Assembly: GCA_028823345.1 (NCBI GenBank)
Contig: JAPKBR010000007.1
Span: 35,076 to 99,075, forward strand
Direction: 5' to 3'
Source: Planctomycetota bacterium
GTDB lineage: Bacteria > Planctomycetota > UBA1135 > GCA-002686595
Length of the DNA stretch: 64,000 nt
In this document: piece after piece, positions 27,118-34,867 of the stretch
How the letters are laid out: each line of letters begins with the position of its first letter
Position numbering within the stretch: the first letter of the stretch is position 1
Position numbers and translations under genes: made by a program
The notes under the pieces: generated by a model
The model's input: only the letters and a program-made list of their open reading frames with translations
The model's database searches: none
What the model was told of the DNA's origin: nothing

Positions 27118-27896
27118 GCGAAGACCACCTCAATCCTATGGCCCAAGAAAACACCTTGGCTCGTAACGACTCATTGGCTCTGCACCTTTCCGGTGTCACA
27201 GTCAACGTGGGCGGCGAGCCCCTTTTGGGTCCCTTAGAACTGTCCCTTGACGTGGGCGACCACCTGCTCCTGGTGGGCCCCTCCGGCTCGGGTAAGACAA
27301 GCTTACTGCGCGCTATTGCGGGTCTCGGGGAAGTGACCGGTGGCCTGGTCGAGGTCTTAGGACAAAAAGTTCACTCGGGACCAAACAGCCTGGTGGAACC
27401 CCAGAATCGAGGCGTTGGACTACTCTTCCAGGGGGGTGCCCTCTGGCCCCACATGACCGTGCGCCAAACCATCGACTTCGTGCTCACCGCTTCCAAGGTG
27501 CCGCGCAAAGAACGCAAGCCCCGCCGGGAGAAACTGCTGGAGTTAGTGGAGCTCAAGGGCATGGACAAGCGTTCCGTGCCGACGCTCTCCGGCGGAGAGG
27601 CCCAGCGCCTAGCCCTGGCCCGCGCCTTGGCCACCGAACCGGGCTTGCTGCTCCTTGATGAGCCCCTCGGTCCCCTGGACCAGGAACTGCGTCAGGGACT
27701 CTTGAAGTCGCTGGACCGCTTGCGGCGGGAATTACACCTGACCATCGTCCATGTAACCCACGACGAATCGGAAGCGCGTTCCCTGGCCACCGCGGTTGCA
27801 CGCTTGGACAAGGGGCAGCTTGAAGTCACCACCCTGGAGCCCCTGCAAAGGGATGATGGCGCGATTGGGGAAGCCCCAGGAGAAAGCCACCCATGA
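27114..27896 (+). CDS. Ferric-type ABC importer ATPase
   Basis: 260 aa from GTG 27114, overlapping the permease stop. Walker A is GPSGSGKTS (about 55-63), Q-loop GVGLLFQGGALWPHMTV, signature LSGGEAQRLALARAL, Walker B LLLLDEPLGPLD, H-loop VHVTHDE. The C-terminal regulatory domain of larger iron-importer ATPases is missing. ATG 27138 is a possible alternative start. The gene overlaps the following cytochrome gene by ATGA. Confidence 0.92.
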   Translation: MSEDHLNPMAQENTLARNDSLALHLSGVTVNVGGEPLLGPLELSLDVGDHLLLVGPSGSGKTSLLRAIAGLGEVTGGLVEVLGQKVHSGPNSLVEPQNRGVGLLFQGGALWPHMTVRQTIDFVLTASKVPRKERKPRREKLLELVELKGMDKRSVPTLSGGEAQRLALARALATEPGLLLLDEPLGPLDQELRQGLLKSLDRLRRELHLTIVHVTHDESEARSLATAVARLDKGQLEVTTLEPLQRDDGAIGEAPGESHP

Positions 27897-28924
27897 AGAA
27901 ACTCGCCGGCATAGCTGTATTAGCCACCGCAATCTGGTTCATGGTCGAACTCGTGCCGCCAGAATGGAACCCTGATCCGGTCTCCGCCACCCCCGCCCAA
28001 TGGACCAGTTCCAATCAGTGCAAGGCATGCCACGAGGAGGCTTTCAGCGAGTGGGAGGACTCTTGGCACGCCAAGTCCTGGATCGACGAGGACGTAAGAC
28101 TCCAAAGCGACAACTTCGAGAACAAGGTCTGCATCGATTGCCACGCCCCCCGAGGGGTGTTCGAAACCGGAGTGGGCAATCGCGTTCTGCCCCGTTCCTC
28201 CCGGCGCTCAGAAGGGGTGGATTGCCTTGCTTGTCACCTCTTGCCCGACGGAGGAGTCGCAGGCACCATCGACATGCCCTCGGCCCCCTGCAAGCCCAAA
28301 GCCACCATCGAATTGAGTCGCGTGGCTTTTTGTGCTGGTTGTCATGACCAGCACAAGACCGTGACCCAGTGGCGGGGAACCCCCATGGCGGACACGGGCC
28401 CAGACTGCCTCGACTGCCACATGCCTTTCCGCGACGGGGATCCCAATCGCGGCAGACACCACGGAATGGCCGGCGGCCATGACCTTAGCCTGGTGCAGTC
28501 GGCGGTAACCTTGGAAGCGATTCGCGCTGAGGGTCAAATCGAGGTGACCGTAGAAAACATCATGGGCGCCCACTCATTCCCCACGGACGAGCGCTCCCGG
28601 GCGGCGGACATTTTCTGGAGGCCCCTGCCCACGGATCCCGAACAGCGGGATGGCTGGACCCACCTGCACCGCATCCGTGACCCTTACCGCACGGAGGTAG
28701 ACATCACGAGCACCCTGTTGCACGCGCTTGCTAGCCAAGACAAGACCGGCGACTCTCCCCGGCGCACGATTGCTTTCACTCCCCCCTCGGGCCCCATTGA
28801 GGTCGCGCTCTTTTACAAGCTCGCTCCCTACTACCGAGGTTCTGACGGCTCGGTTTGGAAAACCGAAGATGTGACGGACCCCCTGATGGATTCCAGACTC
28901 GTACACCGGGTTGAAGTTCCGTGA
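27893..28924 (+). CDS. Pentaheme c-type cytochrome
   Basis: 343 aa with an N-terminal membrane anchor or signal (LAGIAVLATAIWFMVEL). Five CXXCH heme sites: CKACH (43-47), CIDCH (80-84), CLACH (111-115), CAGCH (147-151), CLDCH (172-176). Extra histidines (HAKSW, RHHGMAGGH) may be distal ligands. The C-terminal 150 residues have no heme and start with a MGAHSFPTDERSR segment like that after the hemes in other multiheme cytochromes. It overlaps the importer ATPase (ATGA) and the next lipoprotein gene (GTGA). A periplasmic redox role tied to the transported metal is plausible but inferred. Confidence 0.9.
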   Translation: MKKLAGIAVLATAIWFMVELVPPEWNPDPVSATPAQWTSSNQCKACHEEAFSEWEDSWHAKSWIDEDVRLQSDNFENKVCIDCHAPRGVFETGVGNRVLPRSSRRSEGVDCLACHLLPDGGVAGTIDMPSAPCKPKATIELSRVAFCAGCHDQHKTVTQWRGTPMADTGPDCLDCHMPFRDGDPNRGRHHGMAGGHDLSLVQSAVTLEAIRAEGQIEVTVENIMGAHSFPTDERSRAADIFWRPLPTDPEQRDGWTHLHRIRDPYRTEVDITSTLLHALASQDKTGDSPRRTIAFTPPSGPIEVALFYKLAPYYRGSDGSVWKTEDVTDPLMDSRLVHRVEVP

Positions 28925-30411
28925 GCCAGTGGCTGCACTGGGGAAGCGTAGGCTGCCTTACGCTCCTTGCCGCCTGCGGCACCGAGGGGCCACCCGAGGT
29001 CCAAGCTCCTCCAACCCTCGCGCCCATCGTTCAACAGAGGTTGGCGGATCTGGCAGCCGCTCCCACCGCAGCCCCTGCCCCTACGCCCGAAACTTTGGAG
29101 CTCACCGAGGGACTCTTGCAAACCCGGGTGCACGGGGGACAGTTCAAGGATATGGCCTTCGATGATCTCTCGGCCATGGGCAAGGACGCGATCCTGCCCC
29201 TGGCCCAGTGGGCCCGAGATACAAGCGTGGACGTTGCACTACGCCAGGCGGCGGTTGAGTTGCTGGGGGTGCTGGCCCAAGAACCCGACGGCGCAGGGGC
29301 CAGCGAGAGGTTGCTGGGCCTCGCCACACACGCCAGAGAGTCATGGCTCCGGGCCCACGCGGCTTGGCGCCTGGGTGGTTCCCACTCGGACCACATGGTC
29401 CCACGCCTGGTGCTGCGCCTCAAGTACGAAGGAGACCCCGAGGCATTCCTTTGGGTCGCATCTAGCTTGGCCCGAAATGGCTGCTTGGCCGGACTGAGCG
29501 GGCTCATCGATTTAGCCAGCCGCGCGGACGAACGGGGCGCACGGGCCCAGGGAGAGATCGCATGGATCGAAAAAGAACTCGGAGACACCTCCGCAAAACT
29601 CCTTCGACGCTGGAACACATCTGAGGCAAGCGCCCTGCCTCTTGCCCCGCCTTCCGACGCGCAGCTCTTTGAGGTCTGGTCCCTGGTCAAGGACCTTTCC
29701 GGTGACACCTTCGCCCTGCGCCCCGTGGATGACGCGCGCTACATCCTGAGTCAGCTCGCCCCCTGGTGTGCCCGGGAAGTGGCCTTGGCCCTTTTGGACC
29801 AGGATGCCTATGTGCGCCTGCACGTGGCCCAAGTGCTCGAGCGCATGGGCGGGCGCGCGCGAGAAACTGAAGGGAACTTGATCCGAGTTCTCGCCGAACC
29901 AGGCGTGGCCCCGGCAGCGGCAGAGGCCCTTGGTTCCGTGGGAAGCCCAGCCTGTCTCGTGCCCCTGCTGGCGGCTTCCCAAGAGTCCCAGCCCCACGAA
30001 CTACGGGTGGCCGCCGTGCGCGGCCTTGGGGACCTAGGTCTCGCCGAAGCCCTCGCCCCCATTCAATCCATGTTCATCGAGCTCGGCGCCCCGGGACCCA
30101 CGCCGCTCCACGATCTACGCATGGCCTGCGCCAAGGCCCTCGTTCAACTGAACGCCGGCGACGACGCCATCGCCTGGCTCCTAGTGCACCTTCAGCAGGG
30201 GTCAAGTAGCAGCGATGCGGAACCCCTCGTGGAACAGTGGCTGATTGGCGGCGCAAGGGACAGCCGCCTAGGATTCCCTGCCGCCCTCAAAGAGTGGCAA
30301 GCCCTCGCTGACCCTCCTGGATCGATTCCCGGTGCGGATCGAGCACGTCGCCGGAGAGACGGTCGCGCGGAAAAACTGCTCGGGCGACTTGACGCCTTGC
30401 TGGGAACCTAA
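28921..30411 (+). CDS. HEAT-repeat lipoprotein
   Basis: 496 aa starting at GTG 28921, overlapping the cytochrome stop. Lipobox LLAAC (Cys19). The mature protein is built of HEAT/PBS-lyase-like helical repeats, for example KDAILPLAQWARDTSVDVAL, QLAPWCAREVALALLDQDAY and HELRVAAVRGLGDLGLAEAL. No enzymatic motif. It is probably a scaffold for the neighbouring cytochrome or importer (inference). It ends by overlapping, tail to tail, the stop of the convergent UbiA-family gene. Confidence 0.85.
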   Translation: MSQWLHWGSVGCLTLLAACGTEGPPEVQAPPTLAPIVQQRLADLAAAPTAAPAPTPETLELTEGLLQTRVHGGQFKDMAFDDLSAMGKDAILPLAQWARDTSVDVALRQAAVELLGVLAQEPDGAGASERLLGLATHARESWLRAHAAWRLGGSHSDHMVPRLVLRLKYEGDPEAFLWVASSLARNGCLAGLSGLIDLASRADERGARAQGEIAWIEKELGDTSAKLLRRWNTSEASALPLAPPSDAQLFEVWSLVKDLSGDTFALRPVDDARYILSQLAPWCAREVALALLDQDAYVRLHVAQVLERMGGRARETEGNLIRVLAEPGVAPAAAEALGSVGSPACLVPLLAASQESQPHELRVAAVRGLGDLGLAEALAPIQSMFIELGAPGPTPLHDLRMACAKALVQLNAGDDAIAWLLVHLQQGSSSSDAEPLVEQWLIGGARDSRLGFPAALKEWQALADPPGSIPGADRARRRRDGRAEKLLGRLDALLGT

Positions 30412-31313
30412 TTCCCGCGGAACAGAATTCCGCAGGTGGTCAAAAGCCAAAAGATCCCATTCAGGGCAAAGGCTAAGTCTCCGCCCAGCAGTACCCGAGA
30501 AGGGCTGCCTCCCCCGCCGCGGGTTTGCACCAGCAAGAGGTAGCGGAAAATCCCAAAGACCACGAAGGGCACTGTGTAGATCAATCCCGACCCGAGGCGT
30601 TCCACGGTGCCCGGGGCCATGGTGTACATGGCGTAGGTCAACACCGAACAGGCCGCCAGAATTGCGGTTGTCTGGTTGAGGAAATCGATCGAGTACTCGC
30701 GCAGGTTGCGGCGGTGACTGCCGCTGTCGTCCCCGAGCAACTCCAGCTCAGCGTGGCGCTTGCAGAGGGCCAAAAACAGGGCCAGGAAGAAGGTGCAGAT
30801 AATGAGCCATTCCGAAATTGGACTGCCCACCGCAAACGCACCCGCTACCACCCGCAACAGGAATCCGGCGGCGATGCAAAACACATCAACCAACACGATG
30901 TGCTTCAAACGCAGGGAATACAGAAGGTTCAGAAGGGCATAACCCATGACCACCAACAGCACCGAACCCTCCTCGGTTCCCGCCTGGGAAGCCAGCCAAC
31001 CGGATGTGGTGATGCAAACCAATGAGAGCACCAGGGCCTTGGAAACCGGCAGGGCCCCCGAGGCGATCGGACGATTGCACTTTTCGGGGTGCTTGCGGTC
31101 GGACTCCGCATCGAGCACATCGTTCACGATGTAGATCGAGCTGGATGCGAGGCAAAAGGCCGCCACCGCAAAGGCTACCCGTAACATCTCGGGCGTATGG
31201 GAAAGGGGGTCGCCCCCCATCTCTCCCAGGGTGAACAGCAACGCTGCCGCCACAAAGATATTCTTGACCCACTGGTGTGGACGCAGGGTTGCGATCGGGG
31301 GAGGGAGAGTCAT
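30408..31313 (-). CDS. UbiA-family prenyltransferase, decaprenyl-phosphate phosphoribosyltransferase-like
   Basis: 301-aa integral membrane protein with about eight to nine helices. The N-terminal LRPHQWVKNIFVAAALLF and the Asp-rich NDVLDAESDRKHPEKCNRP (64-82) fit the branch of UbiA enzymes that transfer phosphoribose to polyprenyl phosphate (mycobacterial Rv3806c type) better than quinone or heme O synthases. A second motif, KRHAELELLGDD, follows. In mycobacteria this starts the arabinofuranosyl donor pathway; here the next enzymes are not adjacent, so the product is uncertain. Confidence 0.82.
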   Translation of the reverse strand: MTLPPPIATLRPHQWVKNIFVAAALLFTLGEMGGDPLSHTPEMLRVAFAVAAFCLASSSIYIVNDVLDAESDRKHPEKCNRPIASGALPVSKALVLSLVCITTSGWLASQAGTEEGSVLLVVMGYALLNLLYSLRLKHIVLVDVFCIAAGFLLRVVAGAFAVGSPISEWLIICTFFLALFLALCKRHAELELLGDDSGSHRRNLREYSIDFLNQTTAILAACSVLTYAMYTMAPGTVERLGSGLIYTVPFVVFGIFRYLLLVQTRGGGGSPSRVLLGGDLAFALNGIFWLLTTCGILFRGN

Positions 31314-31342
31314 GAACCGGGCGCTGGGGAAGTGCAGACCTA

Positions 31343-32032
31343 TCAGTCGAGGGTCAAAGCGCGCAAGTCTTCCCGGCGGGCATCGGGACCAACAATGACA
31401 AATTCTTGCTCCTCATCAGCCCGGCCTTCTTCGCGTTCTTCGAACACGTCGATACCGCGCACGGCCCAATCGCCGAAGAGCACATTGGTCATCAGACGAT
31501 GGTTCCCTTCGGGATCATTGTCATCTGACACCAGAATCTTTTTGCCCGAAGCAGGGAACTTACGCAGGGGGAAATTGCGCGTGTCGCGGCCCGCATAGGC
31601 AGACCAACTGCCGTCGACGCGGGTCCGGTCGGTGTACCAATCACCCAAGGGAATGCCATCCATACTGGGGGTGAGATATTCCGATTCCACAGCGGGACAA
31701 CTCAGGGTCTTCGTGGAAGTTTCCGTGTCTTCCCAAATACCCTCGGCCACGATCGCGGCGATGAAACCAACTCCCGGGTCCCGGGGCCAGCGATCCTTGA
31801 TGCCGTGGTATTGCACAAGGCCTTCGCCGATCTTGCGCAAGTTCGCCTGGCAAGCGGTGACCTGGGCATTTTCGAAGGCAGCGTTGACCCGCGGCAACAA
31901 AGCAACCGCCAGGATCATGATGATCGCCATGACGGCGATCAGCTCGATCAAAGTGAAACCTGCACGGCGCAGGAGGGGTTGCGTTCCAGGTGAGTGGGAC
32001 CTGATGTGGGCTAGATGTCGGAGGGCTCGCAT
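31343..32032 (-). CDS. Type II pseudopilin-like protein (H-X9-D type)
   Basis: 229 aa with a type IV/type II secretion prepilin N-terminus: RRAGFTLIELIAVMAI, cleavage expected after Gly25, with Glu at mature position 5. A GspG-like helical stalk follows. The C-terminal HRLMTNVLFGDWAV matches the H-X9-DG pattern of the prepilin-like proteins greatly expanded in Planctomycetota and Verrucomicrobiota, with W replacing G. It is 29 bp downstream of nothing obvious and 29 bp from the UbiA-type gene, so possibly co-transcribed with it. Confidence 0.85.
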   Translation of the reverse strand: MRALRHLAHIRSHSPGTQPLLRRAGFTLIELIAVMAIIMILAVALLPRVNAAFENAQVTACQANLRKIGEGLVQYHGIKDRWPRDPGVGFIAAIVAEGIWEDTETSTKTLSCPAVESEYLTPSMDGIPLGDWYTDRTRVDGSWSAYAGRDTRNFPLRKFPASGKKILVSDDNDPEGNHRLMTNVLFGDWAVRGIDVFEEREEGRADEEQEFVIVGPDARREDLRALTLD

Positions 32033-32167
32033 GATGAATGGCCGGACCTGAGGGCGTCGGCGCTACCCAGGGTACCCACCTGAAGCTGGCAGGTCACGAC
32101 CCAAGCGGAAAGGAAGCCCCGGAGGCCGACCCTCCAGCGCCAAATTCACCCCTTAGAGCCCGCAGAA

Positions 32168-33361
32168 TCAGGCCCCGGCGGTCCGGGCCGCAGCGGCCTT
32201 GAGCTCTTCGACCCGGTTGGTCTCCTCCCAGGAGACATCGTTGCGGCCAAAGTGCCCGTGATAGGCCGTCTTGGCATAAATCGGAGCCCGCAGGCCCAGG
32301 GCATTGATAATGCCCGAGGGGGTCAGGTCAAAGGTCTCATTGACGATGGCCGAAAGGGTTTCCTCGTCGACACTGCCTGTACCAAAGGTCTCGACCCGTA
32401 CGGACAGGGGATGGGGCACGCCGATGGCGTAGGACAATTGCACTTCGCAGCGTCGGGCGAGGCCCGCGGCCACAATGTTCTTGGCCACCCAACGGGCAGC
32501 GTAGGCTGCGGAACGGTCCACCTTGGAGGGGTCCTTGCCACTGAAGGCTCCGCCCCCGTGACGGCCCATACCACCGTAGGTGTCCACGATGATCTTGCGT
32601 CCGGTCAAACCGCAATCCCCATGGGGACCGCCGAGCACGAACTTTCCAGTGGGGTTGACGTGGTAGATCGTCTCGTCGTCGAGCAACTCCGCGGGGATCG
32701 TGGTCTTGATCACCTTGGCGATGATCTCCCTTTTGATTTCGGCCAAAACCTCGGCTTCTTCGCTCTTGCCGTTGATCTCCGGGTCGTGCTGGGTGCTGAT
32801 CACAACTGTGTGCACACGCACTGGCTTGTCGTTTTCGTATTCCACGGTCAGCTGACTCTTGGAATCGGGGCGCAACCAGGGCAAAGCCTTGGATTCCCGC
32901 AACTCTGCCATTTTCTCAACCAAGCGGTGGGAGTAGTGCACCGGGAAAGGCATCAGCACATCGGTCTCATCGCAGGCGTAACCGAACATCAAGCCCTGGT
33001 CCCCGGCTCCTTGTTCCGTGTGCAAGCCCTCGCCCTCACTGACACCCTGACTGATGTCAGGAGACTGCTTGTCCAAGGTCACCATCACGGCGCAGGTGTC
33101 CGCGTTGATACCAAAGGCGTCGCTGGTGTAGCCGATGCGCCGCAGGGTATCGCGGGCGATCTCTTGGTAGTTCACCACCGCCGTAGTGGTGATCTCGCCA
33201 GCCACCACGCAAAGCCCGGTGGTTACTAGGGTCTCGCAAGCGACGCGGCTTGCGGGATCTTGCTCCAAAAGAGCATCAAGAATGGCATCGGAAACCTGAT
33301 CGGCCACCTTGTCGGGGTGACCCATAGAAACGGATTCAGAAGTAAAAAGGGTGCGTGCCAT
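32168..33361 (-). CDS. metK: S-adenosylmethionine synthetase
   Basis: Makes S-adenosylmethionine from methionine and ATP. 397 aa from ATG 33361 ([22 protein letters not shown]). Signatures: [12 protein letters not shown] and [19 protein letters not shown]; also [20 protein letters not shown]. All usual ATP, Mg2+ and K+ site segments are present. An open extension to 33445 is unlikely to be translated. The leader shows no SAM riboswitch that I recognise. Confidence 0.97.
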   Translation of the reverse strand: MARTLFTSESVSMGHPDKVADQVSDAILDALLEQDPASRVACETLVTTGLCVVAGEITTTAVVNYQEIARDTLRRIGYTSDAFGINADTCAVMVTLDKQSPDISQGVSEGEGLHTEQGAGDQGLMFGYACDETDVLMPFPVHYSHRLVEKMAELRESKALPWLRPDSKSQLTVEYENDKPVRVHTVVISTQHDPEINGKSEEAEVLAEIKREIIAKVIKTTIPAELLDDETIYHVNPTGKFVLGGPHGDCGLTGRKIIVDTYGGMGRHGGGAFSGKDPSKVDRSAAYAARWVAKNIVAAGLARRCEVQLSYAIGVPHPLSVRVETFGTGSVDEETLSAIVNETFDLTPSGIINALGLRAPIYAKTAYHGHFGRNDVSWEETNRVEELKAAAARTAGA

Positions 33362-33508
33362 GGAACTCAGTTGAGGGGGAGAAAAGAGGCTGTTGAAGAT
33401 CGGCAGGAAGAGGGGCCCCTTTGGGAGCGCCCTTCTGGGGTTCATCGACCAAACAGGATACTCTGATGAATGAAAAGCACAAAGGGTTGCGGCCCCTTGG
33501 ATGCCCCC

Positions 33509-34858
33509 TCAATTCCTGGGCGTGGACTCAGGATGGAGAATCCTAAACTCCCCCAGGGCCTCCAAGGTGCGCTGAGTAGCGCCCTGCTGGCCCCGCACGG
33601 CCTCCTGGCCATGCTCCCCCATCGTCCTCGCCAGCTCCGGGTTCCCGATCAAATGGGCCACTGCATCCTGCAGATCCTCCCGGTTCCGGACCAACAGACT
33701 CGCCCCTGCCTGCCCCAGCAGGGCAGCCTCTTGTTGGAAGTTTGAAACGCTGGGGCCATGCAAGACAGGCTTGGCCTGGGCGGCTGGTTCGAGAACATTC
33801 TGGCCCCCGTGCTCCACCAGCGTGCCCCCCACAAAGGCCAGGGTGCACAGTCCATAGAGAGATTCCAACTCACCGATGGTGTCCACCACCACAGCCTGGC
33901 TGGGATCGACTTTTTGGCCTGCACGCAATTCTGTCAGCAACTGGGGAGAAAAACCCGCCTGGCCAAGCTCCTTCAGCACCTCTGGGACCCGGGGAGGGTG
34001 ACGCGGGACCAGGATGATCCGGGCCTCGGGGGCCGCAGCGGCAAAGGCCTCGGTCACCAGCAGCTCTTCCATGGCATGGGTGCTCCCCGCCAAAAGCACC
34101 GGTACCTTGGGATCGATGGCCAGCAGCTTGCGCAGCTCATCCACCGCCTCTTGGGCCCCGGGTTTCTCCATTTGCAATCCGTCAGATTTCACATTTCCCG
34201 TGACCAAGACCCTCTTGGGATCGACCCCAATGGCGCGGAAGCGGTGGGCGTAGATTTCCGATTGGGCCGCAAACAAGGCGATCCGATCGAAGTGGGTCAA
34301 GGCAGGTCCGAAGCGCTGGTAGTTCGCCAAACTCGCGGGCGTGATGCGTCCGGAGACAATTGCCGTGGGAATCCCGCGGCGATCTGTGCAGTGCACAAAA
34401 AGGGGCCAAACCTCCAGCTCAAGTAAGACCACAGACGTGGGCTGAATGCAGCGAATGAACCTCAACAAGGAGGGACGAAAGTCCAAGGGGAAACGCACCA
34501 CGGTAAGGTCCGGGTAGAGCGCACGAGCCACCATGAGTCCCGAGTCTGTCGAGGCGCTGACCACCACCTCGTGATCCTTTACCAAAGCCGCAACCAGGGA
34601 CTGACTAGCCTTGACCTCTCCTACGGATACCCCGTGCACCAGGATGCGCCCGCCGGACGGGGGCGGACCCAAGCGCGGTCCAGCAATGGCCAAACGCCCC
34701 GCGACCATGGCGCGGAATTCTGGAGAGAAAACCGAGCGAGTCACCCACCAGGGTGAAACGAACAACAGCAAGGACAACCAGGCCAAGTCATAGACCAAGC
34801 GCAACAGGGGCAAGAGCCACTGGATGCGGGAGTTCTTGCCCGTGGTTTGCTCAACCAT
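33509..34858 (-). CDS. waaA: 3-deoxy-D-manno-octulosonic acid (Kdo) transferase
   Basis: GT30 enzyme adding Kdo to lipid A precursor at the inner membrane. 449 aa, N-terminal membrane anchor (about 15-40), catalytic Glu81 in HGVSVGEVKAS, then LELEVWPLF, VSGRITP, NVKSDG, AGSTHAMEE, RHPPRVPEV and FVGGTLVEHGGQNVLEPAA, all family landmarks. It starts 9 bp after the secA stop and is likely co-transcribed. Its presence implies that the organism makes a Kdo-containing LPS. Confidence 0.95.
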   Translation of the reverse strand: MVEQTTGKNSRIQWLLPLLRLVYDLAWLSLLLFVSPWWVTRSVFSPEFRAMVAGRLAIAGPRLGPPPSGGRILVHGVSVGEVKASQSLVAALVKDHEVVVSASTDSGLMVARALYPDLTVVRFPLDFRPSLLRFIRCIQPTSVVLLELEVWPLFVHCTDRRGIPTAIVSGRITPASLANYQRFGPALTHFDRIALFAAQSEIYAHRFRAIGVDPKRVLVTGNVKSDGLQMEKPGAQEAVDELRKLLAIDPKVPVLLAGSTHAMEELLVTEAFAAAAPEARIILVPRHPPRVPEVLKELGQAGFSPQLLTELRAGQKVDPSQAVVVDTIGELESLYGLCTLAFVGGTLVEHGGQNVLEPAAQAKPVLHGPSVSNFQQEAALLGQAGASLLVRNREDLQDAVAHLIGNPELARTMGEHGQEAVRGQQGATQRTLEALGEFRILHPESTPRN

Positions 34859-34867
34859 CAGCCTGTC

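Noticed and set aside
32252..33229. 325-codon open frame antisense to metK
   Set aside because: Shadow of metK; His/Gly/Val-rich without signature.
33362..33508. SAM riboswitch before metK
   Set aside because: I looked for the core of SAM-I, SAM-II and SAM/SAH types in the minus-strand leader and could not recognise any; only a short AGGGGCCCCT palindrome is present.
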